Virus record (IMG/VR): IMGVR_UViG_3300012012_000067
Span: 1 to 32,101 of that record
DNA from: a virus
Strand: one strand, 5' to 3'
Length of the DNA stretch: 32,101 nucleotides
In this document: positions 16,714 to 25,193 of the stretch, piece after piece
Position numbering within the stretch: position 1 is the stretch's first letter
How the letters are laid out: the number at the start of each line of letters is the position of its first letter
Made by a program: the position numbers and the translations under genes
The notes under the pieces: model-generated
Database searches by the model: none
Told to the model about the DNA's origin: nothing
What the model saw: the letters and a program-made list of their open reading frames with translations, nothing else

Positions 16714-17658
16714 TTACAGCGCCGGGTTTAGGTCAGCCACCAGAGCATGCGCGGCTTCATTACGCATTTCGAGGGTGAACTCAGCAAGAATCTGAGTCTT
16801 CTCGCTGTCGCCCGTCATAGCCAGATCATTAGTCTGGAACGGACGCAGGTACGCAACAGCCGCATACTCAGGATCAATCAGGAATGCGTCACGAGTACGC
16901 AGGAACCTGTCAGGTACGGTAGAAAGTTGGCCGAAGTCGCTCATATAGACATCAGCCGCCCCAATGATGGTCGTGGGGCCATCACCAGGTGCCATATAAC
17001 GCTGAGCAGCTATACCGGCAAACGTGCTGACCTTCTGCTTCAGACCGCTATTAACGATCAACATCGTGGGATTGCCGCCAGAATCAAACGCAGAAGCGAT
17101 TTCGTCTTTCAGCAACTGCTCGGTGAAAGTGCGGGTAGCACCATCCGAGCGGGTCGATACACCAATCGTCGTGGGATCAGTGCCAGACGTACCTTTAGAC
17201 GTATTCGTTTTGATCCAGGACAGCAGCGCACCCAGCTTACGAGCACTTGACGATGAACCAGCATCACGGCCTTGGTTGGCAGCAAGGATGGTTTCCATGT
17301 CGCGCTTAAGCTCGCTGGCAGCCTTAGAAAGCTGATAAGCCTTCTCCGACTTACGACCAGCCTTGTTTACCGCTTCCAGGGTGCCGGAGACCTGAATCGT
17401 CTTCTGCACGATCTGGCAGTAGTTGCCTAGACGGGTGGTCGGGCTAATGGTCGCAGAAACAGCGTCTGCACCTTCCACAGCAGCGTTTGCACTGGTAGCA
17501 GCAGCAAGGCTATCACTCTGCCACTCGTGAAACACGGCGGTTGCTTTGGTGCGAGCAAGGGTTGAAAGAATGGGGGTTTCGGTGGGGCTGATGTCATAAA
17601 TGACGTCGATCAGATCCTCACGCTGGCCAATGGCCGTATGGGCGGTAAAGGTGGGCAT
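16714..17658 (-). CDS. major capsid protein, SU10 type (DUF5309)
   Basis: This 314-aa protein is the capsid shell subunit. It starts with PTFTAHTAIGQREDLIDVIYDISPTETP, an N-terminal block shared by the SU10-like capsid family. Later blocks include GNYCQIVQKTIQVSGTLEAV, RKSEKAYQLSKAASELKRDME (the long spine helix), the Asn-Ser strand TMLIVNSGLKQKVS and the C-terminal KTQILAEFTLEMRNEAAHA. This is the HK97 fold order of N-arm, spine helix and P/A domains. It follows the scaffold gene by eight bases, as expected. Length and motifs are normal for the family. A hairpin follows its stop codon. Confidence 0.92.
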   Translation of the reverse strand: MPTFTAHTAIGQREDLIDVIYDISPTETPILSTLARTKATAVFHEWQSDSLAAATSANAAVEGADAVSATISPTTRLGNYCQIVQKTIQVSGTLEAVNKAGRKSEKAYQLSKAASELKRDMETILAANQGRDAGSSSSARKLGALLSWIKTNTSKGTSGTDPTTIGVSTRSDGATRTFTEQLLKDEIASAFDSGGNPTMLIVNSGLKQKVSTFAGIAAQRYMAPGDGPTTIIGAADVYMSDFGQLSTVPDRFLRTRDAFLIDPEYAAVAYLRPFQTNDLAMTGDSEKTQILAEFTLEMRNEAAHALVADLNPAL

Positions 17659-17666
17659 GATTTATC

Positions 17667-18560
17667 TCACAAGAATTTTTCAAAAAGGCTTGCGGCATCT
17701 CTGGCTTTGCCAGACTTCCGCAGTCGGTTGCGTTCAGCCTTATACGATTCGGTTTCTGGTTGGGCAGTTTTTGCAGCGCCGGACTTGAGAACTGGAGGTG
17801 CCTGAGTTACTTTCTTCGGCCCTTGGCTCACAAGTTTGTCGTACTGCGCTGCCTTCCATAAAGCCAAAACCGCACGGCTGTCATATACGTTTGCAAGCTC
17901 CTGATCGGTAAAACCTATCTGCTTGGCATAGTTGCGAATGTCTGCCCTGACTTGATCGGCCTTTTCAGGTTGCAAAAACTCAGGGATAAACTGACTTAGC
18001 TTCTGCGCTTCTTGAGCTAGATGAGCTTGCAGTGCTTGCTGCTGCTCGGCTTGTCGCATATGTGCGAGGCGTTGCTGTTCAGCCTGTACTGCTGCCAATT
18101 GCTCTTTCCGCTGCATCTGCTCGGCCATCTTTACTGCATAGCCAATCGGATCGGTTTCTTTCAGAGCTTCAATGTTTTCCGGTTTGTTCTGCTCAGCTAG
18201 AACTTTTTGAATCAGTTCCAGACGTTGAGCATACTGATCGCGGAGTTGTTTAGCCTGCTCGACAGCGGCTTTTTCAGCCTCAACAGCCTTACGCTGTTCT
18301 GCGAGCGCCTGGGTCTTTTGAGTGTAGTCAGTGCCTAATTGATACGACTTAATGAGTTCATCGATGGTAACTTCGCGTTCCTCACCTGCGGCTTTCACCC
18401 GGTAGCGCGGTGTTTCCTCGACTTGCTCTTGTTGCACCTCTTGCGTTTCTTCCTGCGGCTCTTGAGTCGGTTCTTCACCTTCATCGGCCATCATTCCGAG
18501 AATCGCATTGGCTGCACTGTTTACATCAAGTGGGCCACTTCCATTTGGATTGGTGTCCAT
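17667..18560 (-). CDS. capsid scaffolding protein
   Basis: This 297-aa protein has an acidic, Glu/Gln-rich N-terminal region (about residues 26-50), a short structured patch (YRVKAAGEEREVTIDELIKSY), and a long coiled coil (80-195, rich in Ala, Gln, Glu and Lys). The C-terminus is basic (AERNRLRKSGKARDAASLFEKFL), the usual place for binding to capsid protein. This composition, together with its place directly before the capsid gene and after the portal, identifies it as the scaffold that guides procapsid assembly and leaves before or during packaging. No protease fusion was seen. The Shine-Dalgarno GGGG lies about five bases before its ATG. Confidence 0.85.
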   Translation of the reverse strand: MDTNPNGSGPLDVNSAANAILGMMADEGEEPTQEPQEETQEVQQEQVEETPRYRVKAAGEEREVTIDELIKSYQLGTDYTQKTQALAEQRKAVEAEKAAVEQAKQLRDQYAQRLELIQKVLAEQNKPENIEALKETDPIGYAVKMAEQMQRKEQLAAVQAEQQRLAHMRQAEQQQALQAHLAQEAQKLSQFIPEFLQPEKADQVRADIRNYAKQIGFTDQELANVYDSRAVLALWKAAQYDKLVSQGPKKVTQAPPVLKSGAAKTAQPETESYKAERNRLRKSGKARDAASLFEKFL

Positions 18561-18567
18561 ATTACCC

Positions 18568-18795
18568 CTAAAGTATTTTCCAACGCTTTGATTTCATCTC
18601 AGTCGTGGCTGCAATAGCCTCAAAATGACTGACGATGGCATCAATTGCACGAATCATTCTATAAAAACTTTCTCTTTTGTCAATATCTGACTCATGAGTA
18701 TTTAGTAAAGCCTCAGTATATATAGACTTTAACTTGTTCAGTTCACCGCGAAACTCATCGTCTCGCATTAAGTTGGCAGCGCGTTCTGGCGTCAT
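18568..18795 (-). CDS. 75-aa protein between portal and scaffold
   Basis: This 75-aa helical protein (MTPERAANLMRDDEFRGELN... ending KRWKIL) has one long amphipathic helix region with evenly spaced Leu, Ile and Ala and no membrane segment. Its ATG overlaps the portal stop by ATGA, so it is coupled to portal translation. Similar small ORFs occur between portal and scaffold in related phages, but I know of no assigned role. A part in portal or scaffold assembly is only a positional guess. Confidence 0.7.
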   Translation of the reverse strand: MTPERAANLMRDDEFRGELNKLKSIYTEALLNTHESDIDKRESFYRMIRAIDAIVSHFEAIAATTEMKSKRWKIL

Positions 18796-20858
18796 CCAGG
18801 TATCTCAACATTCGCAGAAATACCTGCTCCAATCTTGGCAGCTTTCAACTGAGCCTCAACTTGGAACTCTTGCTGTTTCAATTGGAGTTCAGCCGCGGCC
18901 TTTTCTCTGGCTAGTTGAATATCAGCCTGAGCCTTGAGTCTTTGAGTCTCAATCGCCGCCATTGCCTTCTGCTGCTCGATCTGAATCTGAGCCTGAGCCT
19001 GCGCCATCATCGCATCCAACGCAGGGTTGCCCTGTTGCTGTTGCGGAGGCTGTGCAAGCTGCTGATCGACTTCAGGCGTGATCTCTTTGAAGAACTCGGT
19101 CGAATCTTTGAACCCTGCCGCCTCGATAAACCTACCCAGCGTCGCACGATACTGACCGACAGACACAAGCGGATTGGCAGGGCCATAACCCTGAAGGATC
19201 TGCTCCTGTTTAGCCAGAACCATCTGAAGCATGGCCATCTGTTCTTGTTTAGTTCCAGTGCCAAGACCGACAGAGATGGTTACATCGTACTGATTCGACC
19301 ACTCTCGCGGATCCATCGGCACAAACTTGCCGCGCATACGAATCAAACGAGGCTGGTCTTGGTACTTGCAGAGAAGATGCAGAATGCCTTTAAACAGGCT
19401 TTTTACACCCGTCTCAGCGAACAATCGAGCGATCAACTCTAGCTTGCCCTGTGCAGCGCCCATAGTAGCCGCTACAGCAGCCGCAGTGACGTTCTGTAGG
19501 ACGTTAGGGTCTAACCCCTGCTGTGCGTCTGAAACGCCTGTACGCTTCTGCTGGACGTTATCAAAGTACCCCAGCATCGGGAATGCACTGTCAGCGATAT
19601 TCGGCACAACCATCGGCGTTATTGCGCCGGGTGACTTCATGCGAACAACACCACCAGGCGTGACGTTTAGGAGGTCATCCAGATTAACCTGACCCTCAAT
19701 CGCACCAACCCGAGCATTGTTCGACAGATACAGGTTATCAAGAGCCTGCCTGACAAGAGTGGACTTAATCAGTTGCAAGTCCATCGTCCTGTCAGCCATA
19801 GACTGACCAAAGAATTTATGCGGGATCGGGAACGGGCAGATTACATGGAAAGGCACATAATCAACCGGAATGTTGGCTTTTGTACCATCAGCCCGAGTGA
19901 GAATCTGCTGATTGCTGTAGTAAATCTGACGAAGTTCTGCAAGGCCATCATCGTCTGAGTCTACGTAGATATAGCACTCGTATACTTCGACCTCTTGCAT
20001 GGACTCGTCAAGACTCTCCTGCTCAAACGGTTCTTCACCCGGCGAGTACCGAGCGATACGCTCTTCTGTAAAGTCCAGCGAATTGAACTGAGGCAGACTA
20101 TAAACCTCGTCTTTGTCGAAACCCATCTGGACAAGCTCAGTTCTCGGCACAAGCCTACGGTGAGCGCAGAAAGGCATCTTCTCCTGACCGAATACAGCTT
20201 TCTTGCTAACAATAAACTCTTCTGGCGGCACGCACTCAATCGCAACACGCCCAGACTTGTCTTTCTTTCTGACGGTAACGGTCGACGTTGTTGACATCAT
20301 CGGCTGACCGTCAAGACCCATCATTACGTTGCCATCAGGCCCGAGCATTTCTTCCTGCTCAATACTCTGCCCGACAATCTCTCGCGTACCATCTGACAGC
20401 AACAGAGCTAGTTCAGCATCGGTAAGGTTCCGATACTCTTCCTCGGTAACGTCGATGCGCTCGTCCCAGTACGCTTTAACCGTACCCGTTTTAGCCGTGA
20501 GCGCGTCCCAAAACCATTGATGCAGAATCGCAAAGCCTGGGTTGTCTTTGTAAAACACCCAGTTACAGTAGTCGGTAGCTTGTTTAGCGGTTTCTTCGTC
20601 ACCAGGCCCGACAGGTTCAAACCGAACGATATCGTCGCTTGCAGTGAAAACCCGCATCAACTGAGGCAAGGCACCGTCTACGGCTTCTGCAACCTCACCC
20701 GTTACGATCTGGCTGCGACCCTCTACTTCGTTGCCATACGGGTTACGCAGGTAGTAATTCAGGGCTTCAGCACGCTGGGCGGTTGTTTCGCTGTCCAGCA
20801 TGCCAATGGCGTCATCAATCTCTGCACTCAGGATTGATGCAAGGCGTCCTTCATCCAT
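18792..20858 (-). CDS. portal protein, P22 type
   Basis: This 688-aa protein forms the dodecameric DNA entry ring. It has the P22-portal order. An N-terminal helical stem carries YYLRNPYGNEVEGRSQIVTG, followed by EAVDGALPQLMRVFTASDDI and the ALTAKTGTVKAYWD wing strand. A long clip/crown region follows with VYECYIYVDSDDDGLAELR and PIPHKFFGQSMADRTMDLQL. The C-terminal stretch (about 590-675) is a Gln/Ala/Lys-rich helix (KAMAAIETQRLKAQADIQL) that resembles the P22 barrel. Length is typical. Its start lies inside the end of the small coiled-coil gene (31-bp overlap). Confidence 0.93.
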   Translation of the reverse strand: MDEGRLASILSAEIDDAIGMLDSETTAQRAEALNYYLRNPYGNEVEGRSQIVTGEVAEAVDGALPQLMRVFTASDDIVRFEPVGPGDEETAKQATDYCNWVFYKDNPGFAILHQWFWDALTAKTGTVKAYWDERIDVTEEEYRNLTDAELALLLSDGTREIVGQSIEQEEMLGPDGNVMMGLDGQPMMSTTSTVTVRKKDKSGRVAIECVPPEEFIVSKKAVFGQEKMPFCAHRRLVPRTELVQMGFDKDEVYSLPQFNSLDFTEERIARYSPGEEPFEQESLDESMQEVEVYECYIYVDSDDDGLAELRQIYYSNQQILTRADGTKANIPVDYVPFHVICPFPIPHKFFGQSMADRTMDLQLIKSTLVRQALDNLYLSNNARVGAIEGQVNLDDLLNVTPGGVVRMKSPGAITPMVVPNIADSAFPMLGYFDNVQQKRTGVSDAQQGLDPNVLQNVTAAAVAATMGAAQGKLELIARLFAETGVKSLFKGILHLLCKYQDQPRLIRMRGKFVPMDPREWSNQYDVTISVGLGTGTKQEQMAMLQMVLAKQEQILQGYGPANPLVSVGQYRATLGRFIEAAGFKDSTEFFKEITPEVDQQLAQPPQQQQGNPALDAMMAQAQAQIQIEQQKAMAAIETQRLKAQADIQLAREKAAAELQLKQQEFQVEAQLKAAKIGAGISANVEIPG

Positions 20859-20998
20859 TTTTCTGCTCGCTTGGTGTAGGGGCGCTTCTCTTCCTTTTCG
20901 GTGAGTAGCTGCCGGAGTTCGTTGATTTGCTGGCGAAGTTCTGCAATATCACGATCATAATCTCGCCGCAAAACGATATTGCCCTGTGGGACTAGCAT
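20828..20998 (-). CDS. small coiled-coil protein between terminase and portal
   Basis: This 56-aa protein starts at the ATG that overlaps the terminase stop (TAATG) and reads LVPQGNIVLRRDYDRDI, then a heptad-like helix ELRQQINELRQLLTEKEEKR and a basic tail. It overlaps the portal start by 31 bases in another frame. A small helical protein here is common in phages, but its function is not known to me. The tight overlaps on both sides support it as a real gene. It could act in terminase-portal docking, but that is speculation. Confidence 0.68.
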   Translation of the reverse strand: MLVPQGNIVLRRDYDRDIAELRQQINELRQLLTEKEEKRPYTKRAEKWMKDALHQS

Positions 20999-22260
20999 TA
21001 GACCACCCAACGTGTGTTAACAGGCAAGGGTTTGCCCCAGTTGTCATTATTCATCATCTCTAGCGATTGAGCAAGGTATCGAAAAGCGTCAGCCGCGTGA
21101 GAATGCTCATCGTGCAAAGGCGCACCGGCTTCTTGCGTAACCTGATTTATCTGCCGCCTGTAGCGTTTTAGGTGATTAACCAACTCTGTACACCTGTCAG
21201 CATCGAAATAAGTGCGGGGAAATATCATTCTGGCTAACCTTATCCCCTCTTCTGGGTTGCCTCTAGCTAATACTTGGACGTTTCTGCCGAGCGTCTGTAG
21301 CAGTTCCTGAGTGGACTTACCAGACTTAAAGTCTCGGTGAGCACCGTCGTGCGGTATGTAATCTGTGCCCCAGTTCCACTTTCTTTCTTGTAACTGCATT
21401 ACGTAGCTGTCAATCGTTCGGTGAGAGTCTTCTATGTAATCGATCACCCGGACTTCTGACGCAACCCTCTGCACGCAGATAATCGACATGGAGTCGTTCC
21501 AACCCAAGTCCCAGACCGTATGAACTTTAAGCTGCGGATCGTATGGCACAGCACGAATCCGGCCCTCTCTCTGGGTGGCTTCGATCTCATTAGCGTAAAT
21601 AGCGCCCTCGACAGCAGGTCGGCACTTACCCTCCCATGTCGTGAGATAGCCAACAGGGTCACGGTCTAACCACTGTCTGCGCTCTTTATCGAGTTCAGGC
21701 GGAAACCACGGGTTATCCTGCCAGTTCATCTCGATAATGACAGATTCTTCTGGCGGTCTAACAACAAACCGGCTGAAAGTCTCGTCTGTATCAAGTTCAG
21801 GGTTAAACGTCACCCAGATCTCTGAGCCTGGCTTTCTGATCGTAGGTATCAGTACATCCCAACTCTTTTTTGTAACGACCTGAGCCTCTTCTACCCAGCA
21901 GATATCGGTTCCCTCGTAGCTTTTAAGGTTGAAGACACCCTGCTGACGTATGCCTGCAAAGGTGAACTCTGTGCCGTTTGTGCCGAGAATCTTGTTCTCT
22001 TGGATGGTATAGAACTGATCTAAGCCTAGAGACTCGATCTGGTCTTTTAATAGTCTGTGAACCGACTCTTGAATAGACTTCTGCGTTTCTCGTGCACAGA
22101 GAACCCGAATAGGCTTTGTCGCACCAATAGAAACCAGCGCCCTTGCTACCGACCAGCTCTTAGCACTACCTCGACCACCGTGGATGACTTTGTACCGCTT
22201 CGGCTGGAAGAGAGGTAGCAGCTTCTGCGGTATCTCAATTCTCGTTTTGGATACCGACAA
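20998..22260 (-). CDS. terL: terminase large subunit
   Basis: This 420-aa DNA packaging motor has a PBSX-type (Terminase_3) layout. The ATPase domain has Walker A GGRGSAKS (residues 28-35), Walker B and catalytic Glu in ICWVEEAQ (about 119-126) and the coupling motif TFNPE. The nuclease domain has DLGWNDSM, IPHDGAHRD and the last acidic site DEHSHAADAF. All key residues are present. The start is a TTG inside the end of the small subunit gene (26-bp overlap). No better in-frame start is near, so the exact N-terminus is tentative. Confidence 0.95.
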   Translation of the reverse strand: MSVSKTRIEIPQKLLPLFQPKRYKVIHGGRGSAKSWSVARALVSIGATKPIRVLCARETQKSIQESVHRLLKDQIESLGLDQFYTIQENKILGTNGTEFTFAGIRQQGVFNLKSYEGTDICWVEEAQVVTKKSWDVLIPTIRKPGSEIWVTFNPELDTDETFSRFVVRPPEESVIIEMNWQDNPWFPPELDKERRQWLDRDPVGYLTTWEGKCRPAVEGAIYANEIEATQREGRIRAVPYDPQLKVHTVWDLGWNDSMSIICVQRVASEVRVIDYIEDSHRTIDSYVMQLQERKWNWGTDYIPHDGAHRDFKSGKSTQELLQTLGRNVQVLARGNPEEGIRLARMIFPRTYFDADRCTELVNHLKRYRRQINQVTQEAGAPLHDEHSHAADAFRYLAQSLEMMNNDNWGKPLPVNTRWVV

Positions 22261-22534
22261 TCTCTAGCACCGTTTGAATAGGGCCACCGTTCGACCCTGT
22301 GACCTGTGTCTCGACAGGAATCAGCCTTGCAGCCAACTTATAAAACTCGGTAAGGTGCTTTGGGTCTTCCTGCGCCCACTGCACCATGCGTTGAGTTCCA
22401 CCCAGTTGCTCGAAGGCTTCAGCGATAGCTATTTTCATGCTCTGGTGTACTTTATTCGGCACACCCTTTGGTCGGCCAGCACCCGCTCTTGGGCCACCTC
22501 TTTTCCTGATTTTTTCTTGTATGATTTCTGACAT
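22235..22534 (-). CDS. terS: terminase small subunit
   Basis: This 99-aa protein has a very basic N-terminus with RGGPRAGAGRPKGVPNK, a motif typical of phage small terminases and other DNA-binding proteins. A helical part (MKIAIAEAFEQLGGTQRMVQWA) and a C-terminal tail follow. It overlaps the large subunit gene by 26 bases, and this context supports the assignment. It recognises phage DNA and feeds it to the large subunit. The basic patch is like an AT-hook region and could contact DNA. The recognition site cannot be read from here. Confidence 0.85.
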   Translation of the reverse strand: MSEIIQEKIRKRGGPRAGAGRPKGVPNKVHQSMKIAIAEAFEQLGGTQRMVQWAQEDPKHLTEFYKLAARLIPVETQVTGSNGGPIQTVLEIVGIQNEN

Positions 22535-22562
22535 TTCCTGACTCCTGTCGGTTGGTCAGTAA

Positions 22563-23246
22563 TTACTTACATCGGTTTTGTATCAGCCTTGCAACATACG
22601 GGTCTTGTTTTTGGTCTTTTGTTGGAGCAAACAACGCCCTACTCCTGTTATCCGTATTGTCAGGCTCACATAGATAATACATTGCCAGGCTGTTTCTAGT
22701 AACCCCCTGAGGGCAATCTATCGGTTCTGGTAAACCATGCCAGCTACCTCTTGTGTCGAAAATGACCGCTCGGTTATATATTGGGGCCACGGTTTTAACA
22801 AGGTTGTCCGGATCTTTGTACAGACCTAGATGCCCACCCCAGTCTTCTTGCCAGTTTGGAGTGAGGTAGACGATAAGGTTTAACCGCCTCTGTAACGGCA
22901 GCTTAGGGTGCATGTTGTAGTCTAGGTGGACGTTGAGCTTTCCACCCCTGCCGTGCTGGTGTAACCCGCCACCGTGTAGACCGATATCAGGAATGAGACT
23001 GCACTCTGTCATCGACTCCAACATGTAAAGCATTGCTGAACTGCTGAAGTAAGTAAATGTTTTGTACGTCTCTTTGCCGAACCTGTCGTAGTGGTTGCAG
23101 GTTTGCTTTATCTCTAGCGGGTTGTCGTACTTGAACCAGCACTTATCATCTTGCGCTGGGAACTCTCTTGCTACAGGGTCTGGGTCTATCAAGAAGTCGT
23201 CGATAATCGCATGCCAATACGGTTTTGTGTCGACGTATATTTTCAT
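22563..23246 (-). CDS. 2-oxoglutarate/Fe(II)-dependent oxygenase
   Basis: This 227-aa protein has a double-stranded beta-helix oxygenase pattern. The iron ligands are His107 and Asp109 in LNVHLDYN and the distal His170 in TRGSWHGLPEP. Arg184 in VTRNSLAMYYL is the likely 2OG-binding residue. RRLNLIVYLTPNWQEDWGGHL between them is a standard strand pair of prolyl-4-hydroxylase-like enzymes. It starts at the ATG overlapping the ADP-ribosyltransferase stop (TGATG). Such genes are frequent in aquatic phages. Substrates may be a protein, sugar or nucleic acid, and sequence alone does not decide. Confidence 0.88.
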   Translation of the reverse strand: MKIYVDTKPYWHAIIDDFLIDPDPVAREFPAQDDKCWFKYDNPLEIKQTCNHYDRFGKETYKTFTYFSSSAMLYMLESMTECSLIPDIGLHGGGLHQHGRGGKLNVHLDYNMHPKLPLQRRLNLIVYLTPNWQEDWGGHLGLYKDPDNLVKTVAPIYNRAVIFDTRGSWHGLPEPIDCPQGVTRNSLAMYYLCEPDNTDNRSRALFAPTKDQKQDPYVARLIQNRCK

Positions 23247-24316
23247 CACTCAACTTTCAGCATCTTGACAGATTCTTCCTCACCTGGGAATACGACAAAG
23301 TTGCGAGTGCCTTGGCCACCACCACGAGAGCCTTGGTCTAAGTACCGAATACCAGGGATTCCAGCAGCCCTAAGCATCTCAGCAGTTTCAGGGCTGTTAC
23401 CAAACGTCTGAAGAATTGTTTTGCCAGGCATATCCATAATGCCTTTGTATACGCCTTTTGTTGTTGGGTTTTTGTTCAAATTCTGGAACACCTCTAACAA
23501 AGGCCTACCTTGATTCATAACGAAATCTTTAACTTCTTTAGGCTGATCTTTAAGCGGCTTGTCGTAATCCAGCATCTTGCCAATCATCTCGTCTGGGATG
23601 TCTACTGTGTATAAGTTTCCACCTTTTCCTATTTCATATCCTTCCGTTTTAAGATTTCGCAACGCATTAAGAATCTGTCTCTCCTCGCCAATGCTGCGTC
23701 CAGTTTCCTCCAGTATGGCCATTCCTTGTCCATCCTTCGGCGAATTTTGTAAGATTCTAGTTTGTTTAGATAAAGCCTCATCAACCGATCCAGCACCGAG
23801 CGCACGAGATTCTGCCAACATTTCCGCATACGTCCTTGCCTCAAAAGCAGTACCATCACGATAAAGTCTTGGCATCGGAGATTGCATAGCGCGATAGGTA
23901 TCGGCAACATCCGGCGACTCAGCAAAGTACAATCCATGCCCGTACACCTGCGCTCCCTCGCCCGTGCCGATCTTAGAAGCGTCAAACTTGCTGAATTTAT
24001 GCGGACTACCGTGATACGCAGTAAGCGCCAATAGCCCTGCAAGCTCATCCGACCCTTTGGCGGCTTGCATGACATCAGCCAGCAACCCAGGCACCTGCGC
24101 AGCGGCTTTCATAGCACCAGCCGGAATACCAGCAGCAGGCATATTGCTCACCGCCTGTCCTGTTCTATACGCTTCCTCTGACCCGTATTCCGGCCTTTGC
24201 AATCCCAGGAATCCACGGCCGAATGGGCCAGCAACATTAGCAAACGGCTGGCCGATATACCGCTGGTAAGTATTGGCAGGGTTTATTGCCTGTAGCAGTT
24301 CTTCCAGCGTAGCCAT
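23246..24316 (-). CDS. ADP-ribosyltransferase-like protein, ART-PolyVal type
   Basis: This 356-aa protein starts at MATLEELL. The core matches the ADP-ribosyltransferase domain first described in polyvalent proteins: TAYHGSPHKFSKFDASKIG at residues 99-117, GTGEGAQVYGHGLYFAES at 118-134 and a C-terminal RYLDQGS and RNFVVFPGEE near 340. These would supply the His, Tyr and Glu positions of H-Y-E transferases, with YHG and GLYFAE as the best matches; the catalytic Glu is not certain. The first 95 residues are Gly/Ala-rich helix and might be a virion or membrane targeting region. It would modify a host or phage target with ADP-ribose, but the target is unknown. Here it stands alone beside the terminase genes. 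Confidence 0.78.
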   Translation of the reverse strand: MATLEELLQAINPANTYQRYIGQPFANVAGPFGRGFLGLQRPEYGSEEAYRTGQAVSNMPAAGIPAGAMKAAAQVPGLLADVMQAAKGSDELAGLLALTAYHGSPHKFSKFDASKIGTGEGAQVYGHGLYFAESPDVADTYRAMQSPMPRLYRDGTAFEARTYAEMLAESRALGAGSVDEALSKQTRILQNSPKDGQGMAILEETGRSIGEERQILNALRNLKTEGYEIGKGGNLYTVDIPDEMIGKMLDYDKPLKDQPKEVKDFVMNQGRPLLEVFQNLNKNPTTKGVYKGIMDMPGKTILQTFGNSPETAEMLRAAGIPGIRYLDQGSRGGGQGTRNFVVFPGEEESVKMLKVE

Positions 24317-24317
24317 G

Positions 24318-24614
24318 TCATTTCGCCTTATTCCTTGCGCTGATAGCCTTTGCCTTAGCCTTGGCATCCGCTTTGGATGACGCACCCCACGCTCTCAGCG
24401 ACAGCAAAAGCCTAGTAGGCTCACCGTTCTTGTACTCTGGCCCAGGCATGTTGCCCATTCTTGCCAGAAACGACGCTCGCCTTGGATTATCGCCAGATTT
24501 GACAGGAGCCTTTAAATTACTCCCAGGGTTCTCTCGCTCGTAAGACTTGCGCCCAGCCTCATTCAACCCACCTTTGGGACTCTTGCCAGCCTTTCGAGTC
24601 CAAGCAGCAGTCAT
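24318..24614 (-). CDS. DUF6321-like basic protein
   Basis: This 98-aa protein is very rich in Lys, Arg, Gly and Ala. It reads AAWTRKAGKSPKGGLNEAGR, then NLKAPVKSGDNPRRASFLAR, MGNMPGPEYKNGEPTRLLL and ends in an Ala/Lys-rich tail. This sequence pattern is shared by a phage family I recall as DUF6321. Its function is not known. The basic charge would suit DNA or RNA binding. Its start overlaps the 51-aa gene by ATGA and its stop is one base before the ADP-ribosyltransferase ATG (TGACATG). Confidence 0.78.
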   Translation of the reverse strand: MTAAWTRKAGKSPKGGLNEAGRKSYERENPGSNLKAPVKSGDNPRRASFLARMGNMPGPEYKNGEPTRLLLSLRAWGASSKADAKAKAKAISARNKAK

Positions 24615-24766
24615 TTCTTTCTCGCGGCTCGCATATTGTCGATTAAATTAGGGTAAGGTCGGCCAGCAGATGCTGCCATCGCCTTAGCTGACCGCTTTTC
24701 TTTCTTGCTCAGCGGGTCAGGCTTGCCCAGCTTTTTAGGCCTGGGCTTATCCCAGATCGCTTTCAT
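24611..24766 (-). CDS. 51-aa basic peptide
   Basis: This 51-aa product is Lys-rich: MKAIWDKPRPKKLGKPDPL, then SKKEKRSAKAMAASAGRPYP and NLIDNMRAARKK. It has about 15 Lys/Arg and only a few acidic residues. It overlaps its neighbours by ATGA on both sides, which is strong evidence of a real gene. Similar peptides lie beside DUF6321 genes in other phages, by recollection. It might coat nucleic acid or bind the packaged genome, but that is a guess from charge. Confidence 0.68.
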   Translation of the reverse strand: MKAIWDKPRPKKLGKPDPLSKKEKRSAKAMAASAGRPYPNLIDNMRAARKK

Positions 24767-24849
24767 TTCTTTTTACTCGGCAACATGGGAGCATTGTTCT
24801 TGGCAGGCTTAGGCTTCTTTTTGTAGTTCGGCTGATTGGTAGTACCCAT
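24763..24849 (-). CDS. 28-aa basic peptide
   Basis: This tiny ORF encodes 28 residues, MGTTNQPNYKKKPKPAKNN followed by APMLPSKKK, with nine Lys and no acidic residue. Its ATG overlaps the previous stop (TAATG) and its end overlaps the next start (ATGA). There is GGAGG about seven bases upstream. The case for it is spacing and a good ribosome site, not homology. It may be a short nucleic-acid-binding peptide or mainly serve to couple translation. Confidence 0.55.
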   Translation of the reverse strand: MGTTNQPNYKKKPKPAKNNAPMLPSKKK

Positions 24850-25193
24850 TATTCATCCTCCATCATCCGTGCCATCTTTAACATAATCTTGTGCTTTTCT
24901 GTCATTCCCTTTACAGGGCCACCAGCAAGCCAACGGTCACAAGCGTAGTCTTCTGAACAGCGAAAGTCCCAGCGTGCGCAGTAACCGATGTCATCGTCAT
25001 CAACAATGTCCTGCATTTCTTCCGGCAGGCCAGCAACAATGCACTCGATCATGTCAGGCGTTTGAATGAACCGCGCACAATTACCGCACTTGTACTCGTC
25101 ATCCTCAGCCTCAGCATAACCAGCTTTTGACTCAGCCTCGGACTTGTTCTTGTCGTTGGCTTTCTGATCTTGAGTAGCGATAGGGCACTGCAT
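24849..25193 (-). CDS. Cys-rich putative metal-binding protein
   Basis: This 114-aa protein starts at MQCPIATQ (the ATG overlapping the previous stop, TGATG). The N-terminal 40 residues are charged and Ala/Lys/Glu-rich. The core has CGNCARF, ECIVAGLPEEM, then GYCARWDFRCSEDYACDRW, that is six closely placed Cys. This spacing resembles Cys-rich phage proteins reminiscent of small iron-sulfur or zinc proteins. The C-terminus is a Met/Lys-rich helix. Metal binding is likely; which metal and what role are not known. It sits among the small basic proteins of the accessory operon. Confidence 0.7.
   Translation of the reverse strand: MQCPIATQDQKANDKNKSEAESKAGYAEAEDDEYKCGNCARFIQTPDMIECIVAGLPEEMQDIVDDDDIGYCARWDFRCSEDYACDRWLAGGPVKGMTEKHKIMLKMARMMEDE

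Noticed and set aside
18915-19442. Plus-strand reading frame of 175 codons with a Leu-rich start
   Set aside because: It is the antisense of the Gln-rich end of the portal protein; the Leu runs are complements of Gln codons.
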